25,523 nt of DNA from a virus. Below the pieces are notes generated by a model. That model was not told where the DNA came from. It made no database searches and worked only from the letters and a program-made list of their open reading frames with translations. The stretch covers positions 1 to 25,523 of IMG/VR virus record IMGVR_UViG_3300031997_000059. One strand, given 5' to 3'. The first letter of the stretch is position 1, and every line of letters begins with the position of its first letter. Position numbers and translations under genes: made by a program. Below, in pieces: positions 14,335-22,498 of this stretch.

Positions 14335-14384
14335 CCCCACCGGACTAGCCCGGAGTAACCGGGCCCCGGTGGGGTTATTTCTTC
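14335..14384 (+). terminator. Rho-independent terminator after the tail tube gene
   Basis: CCCCACCGG (14335-14343) pairs with CCGGTGGGG (14366-14374), and an inner stem GCCCGG (14348-14353) pairs with CCGGGC (14359-14364) around an AGTAA loop. The T-rich TTATTTCTTC follows directly. It sits 10 bases after the tail tube stop, where phages often cut transcription after an abundant structural gene. Some read-through must supply the tail genes downstream unless another promoter does. Confidence 0.72.
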
Positions 14385-14407
14385 AAAAAACCGGAGGACG
14401 TTCTACC

Positions 14408-14791
14408 ATGGTTGGATTGTTAGATATTGCCGAGCTCTCCGAAGAGGTTGAGATCAAGGGGAAGAAACTTGAAGTTCGCGGCATCTCTGCTCAGGGTATC
14501 GCAAACTTAATGTCCAAGTTTCCCGATCTTCGCAAGCTAGTGTCAGGCAAAGGGGATGAAGTTACCCCTGAGCAACTCATGGACCTAGCTCCGGGGGCCA
14601 TTGCGATTGCTATTGCTGCAGCGTGTGGTTCACCAGGAGATCCCGCAGCAGAGAAGATTGCGGGCCAGCTTGGCGTCGCAGATCAGGTCAAGTTGCTAAA
14701 CGTGGTCCTCAAGCTAACCTTCCCGGGTGGCTTCGGCCCTTTCGTCGCGGATCTGACCCACTTAGTAGACTCCGTAAGGCAGGTCGAGTAG
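14408..14791 (+). CDS. Tail assembly chaperone (gpG-like, zero-frame product)
   Basis: The likely product has 127 residues and starts at ATG 14408 with GGAGG at 14393-14397; an upstream in-frame start at 14369 lies in the terminator stem. It contains LLDIAELSEEVEIKGKKLEV, GISAQGIANLMSKFPDLRKL, a helical AIAIAIAAACG segment and VADQVKLLNVVLKLTFPGGF. A small acidic-to-neutral helical protein between tail tube and tape measure is the standard place and type for a tail assembly chaperone, which wraps the tape measure before tube polymerisation. Near its end, CCCTTTC at 14737-14743 is positioned for a -1 frameshift into the next open frame. Confidence 0.72.
   Translation: MVGLLDIAELSEEVEIKGKKLEVRGISAQGIANLMSKFPDLRKLVSGKGDEVTPEQLMDLAPGAIAIAIAAACGSPGDPAAEKIAGQLGVADQVKLLNVVLKLTFPGGFGPFVADLTHLVDSVRQVE
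14737..14743 (+). promoter_or_regulatory. Candidate -1 translational slippery site
   Basis: The heptamer C CCT TTC fits the X XXY YYZ rule, and its zero-frame codons CCT and TTC coincide with the chaperone reading frame. After slipping, the -1 codons would be CCC and TTT. The zero-frame stop is 46 bases further on (14789-14791), and the -1 frame stays open to 15051. A hairpin AAGGGCG/CGCCCTT (14799-14815) lies downstream but rather far (55 bases) to be a usual stimulator. Confidence 0.5.
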
Positions 14792-15051
14792 GACGGAGAA
14801 GGGCGCGTCGCCCTTGGATGGGTTCTGGGTATGAGATGGCCCGGGCAATTGAACTATTGGTTGCAGCCGGGCACCCGCCAGACGTAGCGTGGAGCTACAC
14901 ACCTCGGCAACTGGCGGCTTGGGCGGAGCTCTCGACACGACGTAAGAGTGGAGAGTACTCCACGCAGCTGAGTCTCAACTCAATAGCCGCACACGCCGAC
15001 GCAAAACTGCTGAAGTCAAGCACAAAGAAGCTGACAGATGAGAGTCGGTGA
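14743..15051 (+). CDS. Frameshift extension of the tail assembly chaperone (gpGT-like C-terminus)
   Basis: This frame is -1 relative to the chaperone and open across its end to TGA 15049-15051. If joined at the slippery heptamer, the fusion has 112 residues of chaperone plus about 102 new residues, 214 in all. The first 25 new residues are very basic (RLRKAGRVGRRRARRPW). The rest is a helical domain: MARAIELLVAAGHPPDVAWS, YTPRQLAAWAEL, LNSIAAHADAKLL. Alternatively it is a separate gene from ATG 14818 or 14836, but neither has a good ribosome site. The layout matches the lambda G/GT arrangement before the tape measure gene. Confidence 0.58.
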   Translation, partial: RRGSDPLSRLRKAGRVGRRRARRPWMGSGYEMARAIELLVAAGHPPDVAWSYTPRQLAAWAELSTRRKSGEYSTQLSLNSIAAHADAKLLKSSTKKLTDESR

Positions 15052-15127
15052 CATCCTAGATCTTTGCTATTACCCACCCCGCCCGCGCGGTTGTGGATCC
15101 CGTGTGCTTGCACTTGGGGTGCGGTAG
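15038..15127 (+). CDS. Possible 29-residue small protein
   Basis: ATG 15038 opens a 29-residue frame (MRVGDILDLCYYPPRPRGC at the start), ending TAG 15125-15127 one base before the ATG of the next gene. AAAGAAG lies about 7 bases upstream, and it overlaps the chaperone extension by 14 bases. The tight spacing on both sides favours translation, at least as a coupling leader; without it a 77-base gap would remain. No similarity is recognised. Confidence 0.35.
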   Translation: MRVGDILDLCYYPPRPRGCGSRVLALGVR

Positions 15128-15128
15128 C

Positions 15129-15677
15129 ATGGCTACTTTTTCAGTAAGGCTAGGAGAGGGAGTCAAGATCGGTAGGGAGTATAACCTGTCGATGAAGAAG
15201 CATCGGGGTGTGCGCCTGCTAGCACTCCGTGACTCCATGCACGAGATCGGGCAGACCTGTTTAGCAGAGGGGCGCGCGGACATCGCTGGCGCTGGTCGTT
15301 TTGGGCAACGGTGGAAGGACGGCTTGCAGGCTGCAGAAGACTTCGGTCCGGAGCGGTCAACACTGACGATCTTCCATACCATCTTCTATTGGACAGTGTT
15401 CGAGTTCGGTGCGGTAATCAAAGGCAAACCACTCTTGTGGATCCCTTTGAGTTTTGCAGTAGACGCAATAGGGGTCATGGCCCGCAACTTTCCCGGCGGT
15501 TTGTTTCGAGTTGATCGTAAGGCGGGCGGCGCTCCACTCCTCCTGTCGCGTGCGACTGGCGAACCCAAGTACTTCGGGAAAGAGCAGGTTACGATTCCTA
15601 AGAAGTTCCACCTCAGAGCAATTTGTGCCCGGGTACTAAAAGGGTTCAAGGCGCTTTACCTGTCAAAATTGGATTAG
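15129..15677 (+). CDS. Minor tail protein (DUF6441-like)
   Basis: The likely product has 182 residues from ATG 15129, with GGGGTG upstream; GTG 15093 in frame is an alternative. Features are GVRLLALRDSMHEIGQTCL, a RADIAGAGRFGQRWKDGLQ helix, FYWTVFEFGAVIKGKPLLWI and a basic C-terminus with RAICARVLKGFKALYLSKLD. The GAGRFGxRW and FExGAxIxGKPLLWIP patterns resemble the DUF6441 phage family that sits next to the tape measure gene. It probably takes part in tail assembly. The family's molecular role is not known to me. Confidence 0.6.
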   Translation: MATFSVRLGEGVKIGREYNLSMKKHRGVRLLALRDSMHEIGQTCLAEGRADIAGAGRFGQRWKDGLQAAEDFGPERSTLTIFHTIFYWTVFEFGAVIKGKPLLWIPLSFAVDAIGVMARNFPGGLFRVDRKAGGAPLLLSRATGEPKYFGKEQVTIPKKFHLRAICARVLKGFKALYLSKLD

Positions 15678-15682
15678 TCTAG

Positions 15683-18115
15683 ATGGCGACTGAAGACACA
15701 GTAGTCACAAAGTTCGAAGTTGAAGGCCAGGATGACGTCACCAAGGCGTTTGAAGACGTTGGTGCGTCCGGTCAGAAGGCTTTCGAGGATGTGGCCGAAG
15801 CGTCGAAGAAACTTGACGACGCCACTGACCGCGTTGTCAACAACGTTGCCAAAATGGCTTCTGCCTTTAAGGCAGGAGTTGGTAAGGGTCTCAGTGACTT
15901 TGTCACCCCCATCACTTCACAACTCAACAAACTGACTGGTGGTTCCTTCTCCAAGATTGGGGAAAGCATCAGCAGCATCAGCAAGAACTTCGCGGCACTG
16001 GCTGGCGGTGCATTGCGGGTAGCACCGGCGTTGGCTAACCTTAGAAGCGCCTTTGCTGCCTCAGCTGAGGGTGCGGCTGGTGCGGTCGCTAGGACGGCTG
16101 CCCTTGGTACTGCTATTGGTGAGCTGGGTCCGGTTGTCGGTGCAGTAGGCGGAGTCCTCGGCGGGCTGGTCGGCGTCTTTGGAGCCGTAGCTGCTGCAGG
16201 CACCGCACTATCTATTAGCGTCGGTGAAGATGTCAGCGCCATGCGGAACCTGGCAATTGCTGCAGGTACTACCGCTAAGGAAATGGAGCGCCTGACGTTT
16301 GCGATTAAGCAGACCGGCGGCAACGCAGATGCCCTGCCACTTGCCTTTGCTAGACTCTCGCAAGCTCAGGCTGAGGCGGCATCTGGTGGTGGCGAAGTTT
16401 CGAAGAAGTTTGAGGAGTTGGGTATTAAGCTCCTAGACTCTGCCGGACGCGCCAGAGACGTTTCACAGGTATTCCTCGATCTTGCCGAAGTCATTGGCAA
16501 GATCAAAGATCCCGCTGACCGAGCGGCAAAGGCCGGTGACCTCCTTGGCGTGCGACTGGGTCGTCAGTTAGCCGCCTCCCTCGGAGTAGGGAAGGATGCA
16601 CTTTCAGCATTAGGAGATGAGCAGGAGCGTCTCGCTGGTCTGACTGACGAGCAACGAGCCGCTTTCGTCGAACAAGATGAAGCACTGGGTCAGTTAAGCG
16701 AGGCCTTCAAAGGTCTCAAGCAAAACCTCGCCACTTTATTTACCCCTTCCGTCATTGCAGGTGCCAAGGCCCTTACTGGAGCCATCGAAGCTCTTAACGG
16801 ACTCCTGGGTCAGACTGGACCGAAGGCTAAAGAGGCGGGTGATGGAGTCAAGCAAGGTCTCGGCCTTACACAACAGCAAGTTAACGAACTTCAAGGCACC
16901 GTAAATAGTTTCAGCTTCGACAAGTTCATCGCGTCTGCAACTAAAGACCTAAGTGGACTCTCGGGTATTGCAAAGCTCGTGACTCAAGCCGCTGCAAGAG
17001 AGTTGAGTGGACTTGCAGGGCTTACCAACTTCAAGCCCGTCCTTGATCTACTCAGGGCACTTGGCAATGAGATAGTGCCCGCTGCCCATGCCGAAGGCGT
17101 AGAAGCGGGCGCAGCGTTGGGGACTGGTGCCCAAGAGGGTGCAAAGACAACCTTAGCGCAAGTGCCATTGGAGGCAACCAAGGCAGGCGACGAGACAAAG
17201 ACCAATCTCGAGCAGGCCACGACCGGCGTCGACTTCCAGCCTATTGTGGATGCTGCAACCACTTCATTCCAGGCCATTGCAGATCAGTCAGGACAGATTG
17301 ACTTTTCTACGACATTCCAAGGGGTCGTAAACGCCGCGCAACAATCGTTCTCACAGCTGCCCCAGATTGCAAGCAACGCTCTTCAAAGCGTGACTGCTGT
17401 AGTAACGCAAGCATCCATAGCCCTTGCTAGTATCTTTACCGGCCCAGTTGCTACCGCAACCGCACAACTGACCTCCCTCGGAACTGCGGGGAAGCTTGCG
17501 GGTGACGGGATCAAGACATCCATGAGTGGGGTTGCAGAGGTAATCAACGGCATTGCAGCAGCGGCGACAGGTGCGTCAGATGCCTTTAATGAGATGGCCC
17601 GATCCGCAGCGGCCGCTGCGGCAGCTGCTCGAGATGCGAACGCCGCAGCACAAGGTAACGCTGGTGGCGGTGCGGTCTTTGCAGGGGGTGGGCGTGTGTA
17701 TGGAGCCGGTACCGGGACTTCCGATAGTATCCCGGCGTGGCTCTCGCATGGAGAATGGGTTATCAAAGCGGCTGCGGTTCGCAAGTACGGTCACGGAATC
17801 TTCGCTGCGCTAAACAGTATGAGATTATCGCCAAACATGATGCGGGGTTTGCTCCGAGGCTTCAAGATGGGTGGGATGGTGGATATGAGTTCCGGCTTAG
17901 GAGCTGGGACCCCACTGAAGCTGTCAGGTGGCGGTGCGGTGGACTCGGCTGGAGGTGTATCACGACAGACTATCAACCTCACTATTGGTGGGCAAACCTT
18001 CGCTGGTCTACTTGCCCCCAAAGAAGTGGCTGACAAGCTGACCCGCTTTGCACTGAACGAACAAGTAAAGTCTGGCGGTCGGAAGCCGAGCTGGTACTAC
18101 GGCAGTCAGGGTTAA
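15683..18115 (+). CDS. Tail tape measure protein
   Basis: The protein has 810 residues, is Ala/Gly-rich and highly helical. It starts at ATG 15683 five bases after the previous stop with no clear ribosome site, so it may depend on coupling. The N-terminus is charged (VVTKFEVEGQDDVTKAFEDV). A hydrophobic Gly/Ala stretch at about residues 145-180 (VVGAVGGVLGGLVGVFGAVA) could insert in membrane during DNA ejection. At about 670-700 comes the usual C-terminal tape-measure motif: GAGTGTSDSIPAWLSHGEWVI, then a KYGHGIFAALN helix. The final 60 residues carry a strand-rich INLTIGGQTFAGLL block. At about 1.5 angstrom per residue it predicts a tail near 120 nm. Confidence 0.88.
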   Translation: MATEDTVVTKFEVEGQDDVTKAFEDVGASGQKAFEDVAEASKKLDDATDRVVNNVAKMASAFKAGVGKGLSDFVTPITSQLNKLTGGSFSKIGESISSISKNFAALAGGALRVAPALANLRSAFAASAEGAAGAVARTAALGTAIGELGPVVGAVGGVLGGLVGVFGAVAAAGTALSISVGEDVSAMRNLAIAAGTTAKEMERLTFAIKQTGGNADALPLAFARLSQAQAEAASGGGEVSKKFEELGIKLLDSAGRARDVSQVFLDLAEVIGKIKDPADRAAKAGDLLGVRLGRQLAASLGVGKDALSALGDEQERLAGLTDEQRAAFVEQDEALGQLSEAFKGLKQNLATLFTPSVIAGAKALTGAIEALNGLLGQTGPKAKEAGDGVKQGLGLTQQQVNELQGTVNSFSFDKFIASATKDLSGLSGIAKLVTQAAARELSGLAGLTNFKPVLDLLRALGNEIVPAAHAEGVEAGAALGTGAQEGAKTTLAQVPLEATKAGDETKTNLEQATTGVDFQPIVDAATTSFQAIADQSGQIDFSTTFQGVVNAAQQSFSQLPQIASNALQSVTAVVTQASIALASIFTGPVATATAQLTSLGTAGKLAGDGIKTSMSGVAEVINGIAAAATGASDAFNEMARSAAAAAAAARDANAAAQGNAGGGAVFAGGGRVYGAGTGTSDSIPAWLSHGEWVIKAAAVRKYGHGIFAALNSMRLSPNMMRGLLRGFKMGGMVDMSSGLGAGTPLKLSGGGAVDSAGGVSRQTINLTIGGQTFAGLLAPKEVADKLTRFALNEQVKSGGRKPSWYYGSQG

Positions 18116-18128
18116 GGAGGAATAAATC

Positions 18129-19124
18129 GTGGCTATTGTTTACAGGACAGCTGGTGCATGGGGTGCAGGTCTAGGCGTCAACCTGAGCCCCGCCCAGGTA
18201 GATAACAATTTCTATGAGCTGGTAACCCGAGTTGTGGCCCTCGAGTCGAGCGGCATCCAACCAAACAACATTGCCAGTGTCACAGTCGTTGGTTCACAGA
18301 TGACCATCTTTATGGAGGACGCTTCAACCTTTGGACCGTTCACCCTGCCAATTGCTATGCTCCATTGGCGCGGTGAGTGGGTGCCAGATGAGGATTATAA
18401 CGAACTCGACATTGTTTGGGTTGCTTTCCAGGGCACCTACCTAGTTCTGAGGGATCACACCGCGGACCCCTATGACTTTGACCCGGCTGCGGTCGACGTC
18501 AGTAGCAACGCGCTATACTTTCAGCTGATGGGTATGCTGCCCTTTAACCTGGACGTGCCAGTAAGTATCTCGGGGATGCCCGCGGATGGAGCCAAGATCT
18601 TCCAGTACATCTTTTGCCAGGAGTGTCAGTACCCATCTTTTGGGGTCGGCTCGTATGGGCACAGTGGTGTAGTTCCTTCAGATTCCGATGTAACTATGGA
18701 CGTTTGGAAGTGGTGGGCAAACCTGAATTACTTTGTCACCTTTGCTGCTGCAGGTAAGACCCTCACTCGAGCAGACGGCAGCTGGGTGGTCGATGGTTTT
18801 GCAGCTGGGCAGCGAGTTCGGGTCTACAACACCGCTAGCAATGACGGCGAGTACCTGATCGATACGGTGACTAATTTAGTAATCACCCTGGACGCTGGTG
18901 AGACATTGGTTGACGAGGGCCCGTTTGTTTCTAGCTACCTGTCCCAAGGCAGTCTGGTTGGCAATGTTACGGCGTTCCAAAATAGCACCTACAACTTTAT
19001 CTTTACTGACTTGGTACCGATCAACATCGGGGATCATCTAGAGATCTTTGCACCGACGCCACAAGATTCGACCTTTGCCGACTTCACGTTCACTCTGCGC
19101 TTTGCAGAGCTGACAAACGGGTAG
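18129..19124 (+). CDS. Distal tail / tail fibre-like protein
   Basis: The protein has 331 residues, with GTG start 18129 and AAGGAGG 9 bases upstream. The opening AWGAGLGVNLSPAQVDNNFY is common at the N-terminus of phage tail proteins. Residues about 78-115 (LHWRGEWVPDEDYNELDIVW then FQGTYLVLRDHTA) look like a carbohydrate-binding module of the W-x-Y-D-V type. Residues about 205-265 (KTLTRADGSWVVDGFAAGQR, SNDGEYLIDTVTNLVITLD) match a small beta domain I recall as repeated in many phage structural proteins. The last part is strand-rich. Located between tape measure and hub, it probably belongs to the tail tip and may touch surface glycans. Confidence 0.68.
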   Translation: MAIVYRTAGAWGAGLGVNLSPAQVDNNFYELVTRVVALESSGIQPNNIASVTVVGSQMTIFMEDASTFGPFTLPIAMLHWRGEWVPDEDYNELDIVWVAFQGTYLVLRDHTADPYDFDPAAVDVSSNALYFQLMGMLPFNLDVPVSISGMPADGAKIFQYIFCQECQYPSFGVGSYGHSGVVPSDSDVTMDVWKWWANLNYFVTFAAAGKTLTRADGSWVVDGFAAGQRVRVYNTASNDGEYLIDTVTNLVITLDAGETLVDEGPFVSSYLSQGSLVGNVTAFQNSTYNFIFTDLVPINIGDHLEIFAPTPQDSTFADFTFTLRFAELTNG

Positions 19125-19128
19125 GTCA

Positions 19129-19593
19129 ATGCCTGTAATCATAAACACCGACGAGCTGCGTATTACCAGCATGAACTTCCCGCCGTACTGTACGCGGCAG
19201 GCAATTCAGACACTCACCCCGATCCCCGCTGCCACGCAGTTGGCGCGAACCGCCAATGGAGTCTTACTGGACGTGTCAGACCCCGACTTGCTCTTCCGCA
19301 AGTTTGCGAGCAATATCTCCTGCACTGATTACCAGACGCCGGAGTTTACCTGGCCTGGGGTTGAAGTCACGGTCGATTGCTGTGCAGAGCTTGGCTACAA
19401 ACCTGGGTCAGGGGTTCAGATCAGGACTGCAGTTGACGGCTCCATCCGCCATGACGGTGACTACATCTTCTACCGACCTCGGTTGATTATGCGGGTCCGC
19501 GCGTACGCAATATCTCGCGATGATTGGCAAGCCGTCACAGGCTGGACGCTCGATCTCGAGGAGAGCCGACTTCCGGTCGGCATTACTACATGA
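19129..19593 (+). CDS. Conserved small tail protein
   Basis: The protein has 154 residues and starts at ATG 19129 five bases after the previous stop. Conserved blocks are PPYCTRQAIQTLTPIP, RTANGVLLDVSDPDL, FASNISCTDYQTPEFTWPG, EVTVDCCAELGY, FYRPRLIMRV and a final WTLDLEE. I recall this order from an uncharacterised family found just upstream of the tail hub in many siphophages, but it has no named function. Several cysteines cluster at 86-87 (CC). An ATGA overlap links it to the hub gene, which suggests the two act together in the tail tip. Confidence 0.68.
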   Translation: MPVIINTDELRITSMNFPPYCTRQAIQTLTPIPAATQLARTANGVLLDVSDPDLLFRKFASNISCTDYQTPEFTWPGVEVTVDCCAELGYKPGSGVQIRTAVDGSIRHDGDYIFYRPRLIMRVRAYAISRDDWQAVTGWTLDLEESRLPVGITT

Positions 19594-21362
19594 CCTTTTA
19601 CTTTGCATGGGTTGATCCTAGTACTGCGTTTAGTGCTGGGACGCACTCGGTTGAAGATGAGGACGTTTTTGCTTGGGAGATGACCCACAGCGAAGGCGAT
19701 CTTGCCCAGCTCCGGGTGGACGTACGGAACCCTAGAATTAACCTCCTCGACCCGGGGCGCAAGTTGTGGGTTTGGTTCTCCATGAACGGCACGCCAATCT
19801 TCTATGGGCGGCTTGTGGCGTACCCCGACAACATCACTAAGGAAATTGTGACGCTGAACTTTGTCGCGCGTCCGGTCGATTACGTGGCACAGAAGGAAGC
19901 GCTTGCAGCTACCTTACGGGTGCTCCCATACTTCGACCCGATCTGGCTAAATGAGCAGCGGCTGGCAGACCCCGACGTTGTCCTTGAGGCACGCGCAGAG
20001 CTTTGGCACGTGAACCGTACCACTCACGTATTGACAACCTCAAACATCACGGTAGGTGAAGAGTCGACTGTAACCTTTGGGCCTGACGACCATTTCTATG
20101 ACAACTTAACTATTGGGTTCGGTGCAGCTCCATTGCGGCGGTGCTCGGTTGAGGCGCAAGTCTCCTGGGACCAGCTAGCACAAGGGCGCATGAACATCAC
20201 CCCGCAGCTGCTTGATGCGTTCAAGCAAGCAGGGTCCCCGAGTAAAGTTGTCTCGTCTTACACGGCACAAGGACTCGAGGGCGACTGGCCGCAGAAGGGG
20301 GCGAACTTCAATGGTGGGTGGGAGACAGGTCCCATCGTCCTACGCCGCCTAGATGGCATCTCGCGCCCCGCGCGGTATAAGAAGGTGTCGGTCGACAATA
20401 TCTCCCAGACAACCGACGCCCCCGGAGATCAGGCAGCGGGTGTGCTGCAGACCCCCGGCTTCGCACAGTTCTTTGTCTGGGAGTTCAAGCCGACTTTCAA
20501 CCTGGTTTACGACGTCTCACGCAAGCGTATTGAGAAGGTGACGTTCACCCTCGAGTCCGACGTGCAGAACTTGATTGTGGAGCCGGGTGAAGATGAGGTA
20601 GACTTGATTACCTTATCGACCAAAGCAGTAGGGGAAGTTGACCCCCTGGACCCGTACTCACTACCTCCAATCGAAGATGTCCGTCGCCGGTCCTACATTA
20701 TGACCGACCGTGGGCAAGAGTCGGTCAAGTACCTGATCCTACTTGCACGTGCGCGACTCCTGGCCCGGGCGCGGGCTATCAACATCAGGTTCCAAACGAC
20801 GCTCGCCAATGGCCTCGCTTTGACCTGTCGCAAGAGTTGTCACATCATTGACCCGCGGCTTCCGAGCGGTGAGGCGGTCGGCAAGATCATTGAGTACTCT
20901 TTGGCCGCGGATGGAGACGGTGCGCAGCGGACTGAGATCACTATCGGCTGCACGATTGGAACCGGGGACACTTTAGTTGAGGATCCCGGCACGCCGACCT
21001 ACGTCACGGCTGGTTACGTGAACCTTGGGTACCAGCAGTACGTTGGTGCAACCTATCTGGTGGTTGGTAGTGAAGTGACCTATCAGGACTACAGTAATAC
21101 GGTTATCGGGGACGACGGGATTGATTTCCTGAACTTCGGACCTACTGAAGCCATTGTGGACCTCTTCGTAGTCAATGGAGAGAGTCACCAAGCAGGGCTA
21201 CTGTCAGTTCGCTATCAGGACATTCCTGCTGCAATCGAGAAGTTGAACACAGACTTTACCGAGGTAGAGTTAGACCTGGTGAACTTAAAGGGTGGACCCT
21301 TCGAGACTGATTTCCCGCTCGTGCTCAGCACGTTGCAAATCCCGAAGACCATTGACCTCTAA
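19590..21362 (+). CDS. Tail hub / baseplate-type tail tip protein
   Basis: The likely product has 590 residues from ATG 19590 (ATGA overlap); a longer reading from 19524 would overlap the previous gene by 70 bases. The N-terminal domain (AWEMTHSEGDLAQLRVDVRN, RKLWVWFSMNGTPIFYGRLV) follows the hub pattern of strand pairs around a W-x-F/G-R-L core. The central region has ALEAQVSWDQLAQ-like sequence (VEAQVSWDQLAQG) and DVRRRSYIMTDRGQESVKYL, with an ARARLLARARAINIRF helix. The C-terminus has VDLFVVNGESHQAGLLSVRY. Length and place after the tape measure fit the ring-forming hub at the tail end. The final helix may start a fibre attachment. Confidence 0.7.
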   Translation: MTFYFAWVDPSTAFSAGTHSVEDEDVFAWEMTHSEGDLAQLRVDVRNPRINLLDPGRKLWVWFSMNGTPIFYGRLVAYPDNITKEIVTLNFVARPVDYVAQKEALAATLRVLPYFDPIWLNEQRLADPDVVLEARAELWHVNRTTHVLTTSNITVGEESTVTFGPDDHFYDNLTIGFGAAPLRRCSVEAQVSWDQLAQGRMNITPQLLDAFKQAGSPSKVVSSYTAQGLEGDWPQKGANFNGGWETGPIVLRRLDGISRPARYKKVSVDNISQTTDAPGDQAAGVLQTPGFAQFFVWEFKPTFNLVYDVSRKRIEKVTFTLESDVQNLIVEPGEDEVDLITLSTKAVGEVDPLDPYSLPPIEDVRRRSYIMTDRGQESVKYLILLARARLLARARAINIRFQTTLANGLALTCRKSCHIIDPRLPSGEAVGKIIEYSLAADGDGAQRTEITIGCTIGTGDTLVEDPGTPTYVTAGYVNLGYQQYVGATYLVVGSEVTYQDYSNTVIGDDGIDFLNFGPTEAIVDLFVVNGESHQAGLLSVRYQDIPAAIEKLNTDFTEVELDLVNLKGGPFETDFPLVLSTLQIPKTIDL

Positions 21363-22015
21363 TGGCTGAGAGCTTCATCCCATCTATCACGCCGGGTGCC
21401 ACGCCCAACTTTGGGGGTGGTGGCTTTGGGGGTGGTGGCTTCGGCGATGGGGGCTTTAATGGACTCACCTCCGAGGGCACCAGTGGAGCAGGTATAGGCG
21501 CGTTTAAGGACATTATTCCCGTTACAATGGGATCGAATACGCCAATAGACAAACCGCAGCCACAACCTCCTGATCCTGAGATTGGGGCTCGGTGGGGCTC
21601 ACCCTCGCAGTTCGTTCTACGAAATCAGAACGCCGACCCGACAGGCCAGGGCGATCCGTCGCCCCAACCTCTCTACGTGAAGAACTCCCCGACCGAGGAA
21701 GCCAAGACTCGGGTTGAGAGTTTCTCAGGACCTAAGAAAGAGATTGAGACATACCTGATCCATAACAAAGGGTGTGACACAGTTGGGTGCAGTGAGCAGA
21801 TGACTGAGGGTGAGATCATCCGAGTGGCGTACTTGTCACTTGGTAAGGAGACACAGAAAGAGATTGCAGGCTTCACCGCGTATGCAGATGGGCACGTGGT
21901 TGAGCGGTACAAGGATACCATCTGGGACCGCTACGTAAAGATCGACAGCAGTGGGTTCCCCTGCCCGCGTCGGACTGGGAAGATTAGGATAGAGGGAGCA
22001 ATTCCTCCGCCATGA
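21362..22015 (+). CDS. Tail-tip associated protein A (Gly-rich N-terminus, PDPEIGARWG module)
   Basis: The protein has 217 residues and starts in a TAATG overlap with the hub. Residues about 17-34 are FGGGG-type repeats, coded by two perfect 15-base units plus one degenerate unit (21410-21454). A module with IIPVTMGSN and PPDPEIGARWGSPS (about residues 51-82) recurs in the next two genes. The C-terminal domain is different (KEIETYLIHNKGCDTVGCSE, AYLSLGKETQKEIAGFTAYA, WDRYVKIDSSGFPCPR), with Cys in a CDTVGC pair. It is probably a tail-tip appendage or adaptor, and no named family is recognised. Confidence 0.62.
   Translation: MAESFIPSITPGATPNFGGGGFGGGGFGDGGFNGLTSEGTSGAGIGAFKDIIPVTMGSNTPIDKPQPQPPDPEIGARWGSPSQFVLRNQNADPTGQGDPSPQPLYVKNSPTEEAKTRVESFSGPKKEIETYLIHNKGCDTVGCSEQMTEGEIIRVAYLSLGKETQKEIAGFTAYADGHVVERYKDTIWDRYVKIDSSGFPCPRRTGKIRIEGAIPPP
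21410..21454 (+). repeat. Three 15-base tandem repeats coding a Gly-rich segment
   Basis: TTTGGGGGTGGTGGC occurs at 21410-21424 and is repeated exactly at 21425-21439. A diverged copy (TTCGGCGATGGGGGC) is at 21440-21454. They encode FGGGG, FGGGG, FGDGG near the start of a tail-tip protein. Repeat number could vary by slippage and change linker length. Confidence 0.8.
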
Positions 22016-22497
22016 CCTCACTACTTTCACGCGCCCTCTCGGACTACATTCCTGTTACTTCACAGCCGAATGTAAAGCCCGACAAGTCTCGACAAGTCCC
22101 CGATCCTGACGTTGGTGCTCGATGGGGTAAGCCAGCTTCCTACGCATGGAGCGCAGTCGGACAGATGGCTAACTTTACTCTCAAAGACCCTTGGGTTGAG
22201 CTGATAGAAAACAACGACAACCCGCCACGCAGGACACGGATCCTCGAGTGTGGTGCCAGCTTTGCCACCCGGCGTTTGATTGTCGTCGGTTTCATCTCTG
22301 GTTCTTCTGGTGGCGGTAATGAGGGCGAGGGTGAGCCAGTGACCCATCCTGGTCAAAGGGTGGGTGGGGAAGACCACTCCCACCCGTTTGAGAATGAGCC
22401 GGATCCGAACGCGCAGTATGGCCCGGGGCTGTCAAATAACAATGGGTCCAAGCGCGGAACTATAAACGGAAGTGGCGGCACAGTGTTGGTGAATTAG
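22012..22497 (+). CDS. Tail-tip associated protein B (PDPDVGARWG module)
   Basis: The protein has 161 residues and starts at ATG 22012 in an ATGA overlap. Residues about 10-42 carry the shared module: DYIPVTSQPNVKPDKSRQVP then DPDVGARWGKPA. The rest is unlike its neighbours: a strand region (TRILECGASFATRRLIVVGF), then a Gly/Asn/His-rich, low-complexity tail (GSSGGGNEGEG, EDHSHPFENEPDPNAQYGPG, NNNGSKRGTINGSGG), which may be a flexible display segment. Likely a small tail-tip component attached through the shared module. Function is unknown. Confidence 0.6.
   Translation: MTSLLSRALSDYIPVTSQPNVKPDKSRQVPDPDVGARWGKPASYAWSAVGQMANFTLKDPWVELIENNDNPPRRTRILECGASFATRRLIVVGFISGSSGGGNEGEGEPVTHPGQRVGGEDHSHPFENEPDPNAQYGPGLSNNNGSKRGTINGSGGTVLVN
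22099..22129 (+). repeat. 31-base direct repeat, copy 1 (shared module of proteins B and C)
   Basis: An identical 31-base string starting CCCGATCCTGACG and ending GATGGGGTA is found here and at 22583-22613, 484 bases apart, in the same reading phase. It encodes PDPDVGARWG in both proteins. A diverged version lies at about 21568-21597 in protein A. Perfect identity at DNA level between otherwise different genes points to recent duplication or gene conversion. Confidence 0.88.
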
Positions 22498-22498
22498 G

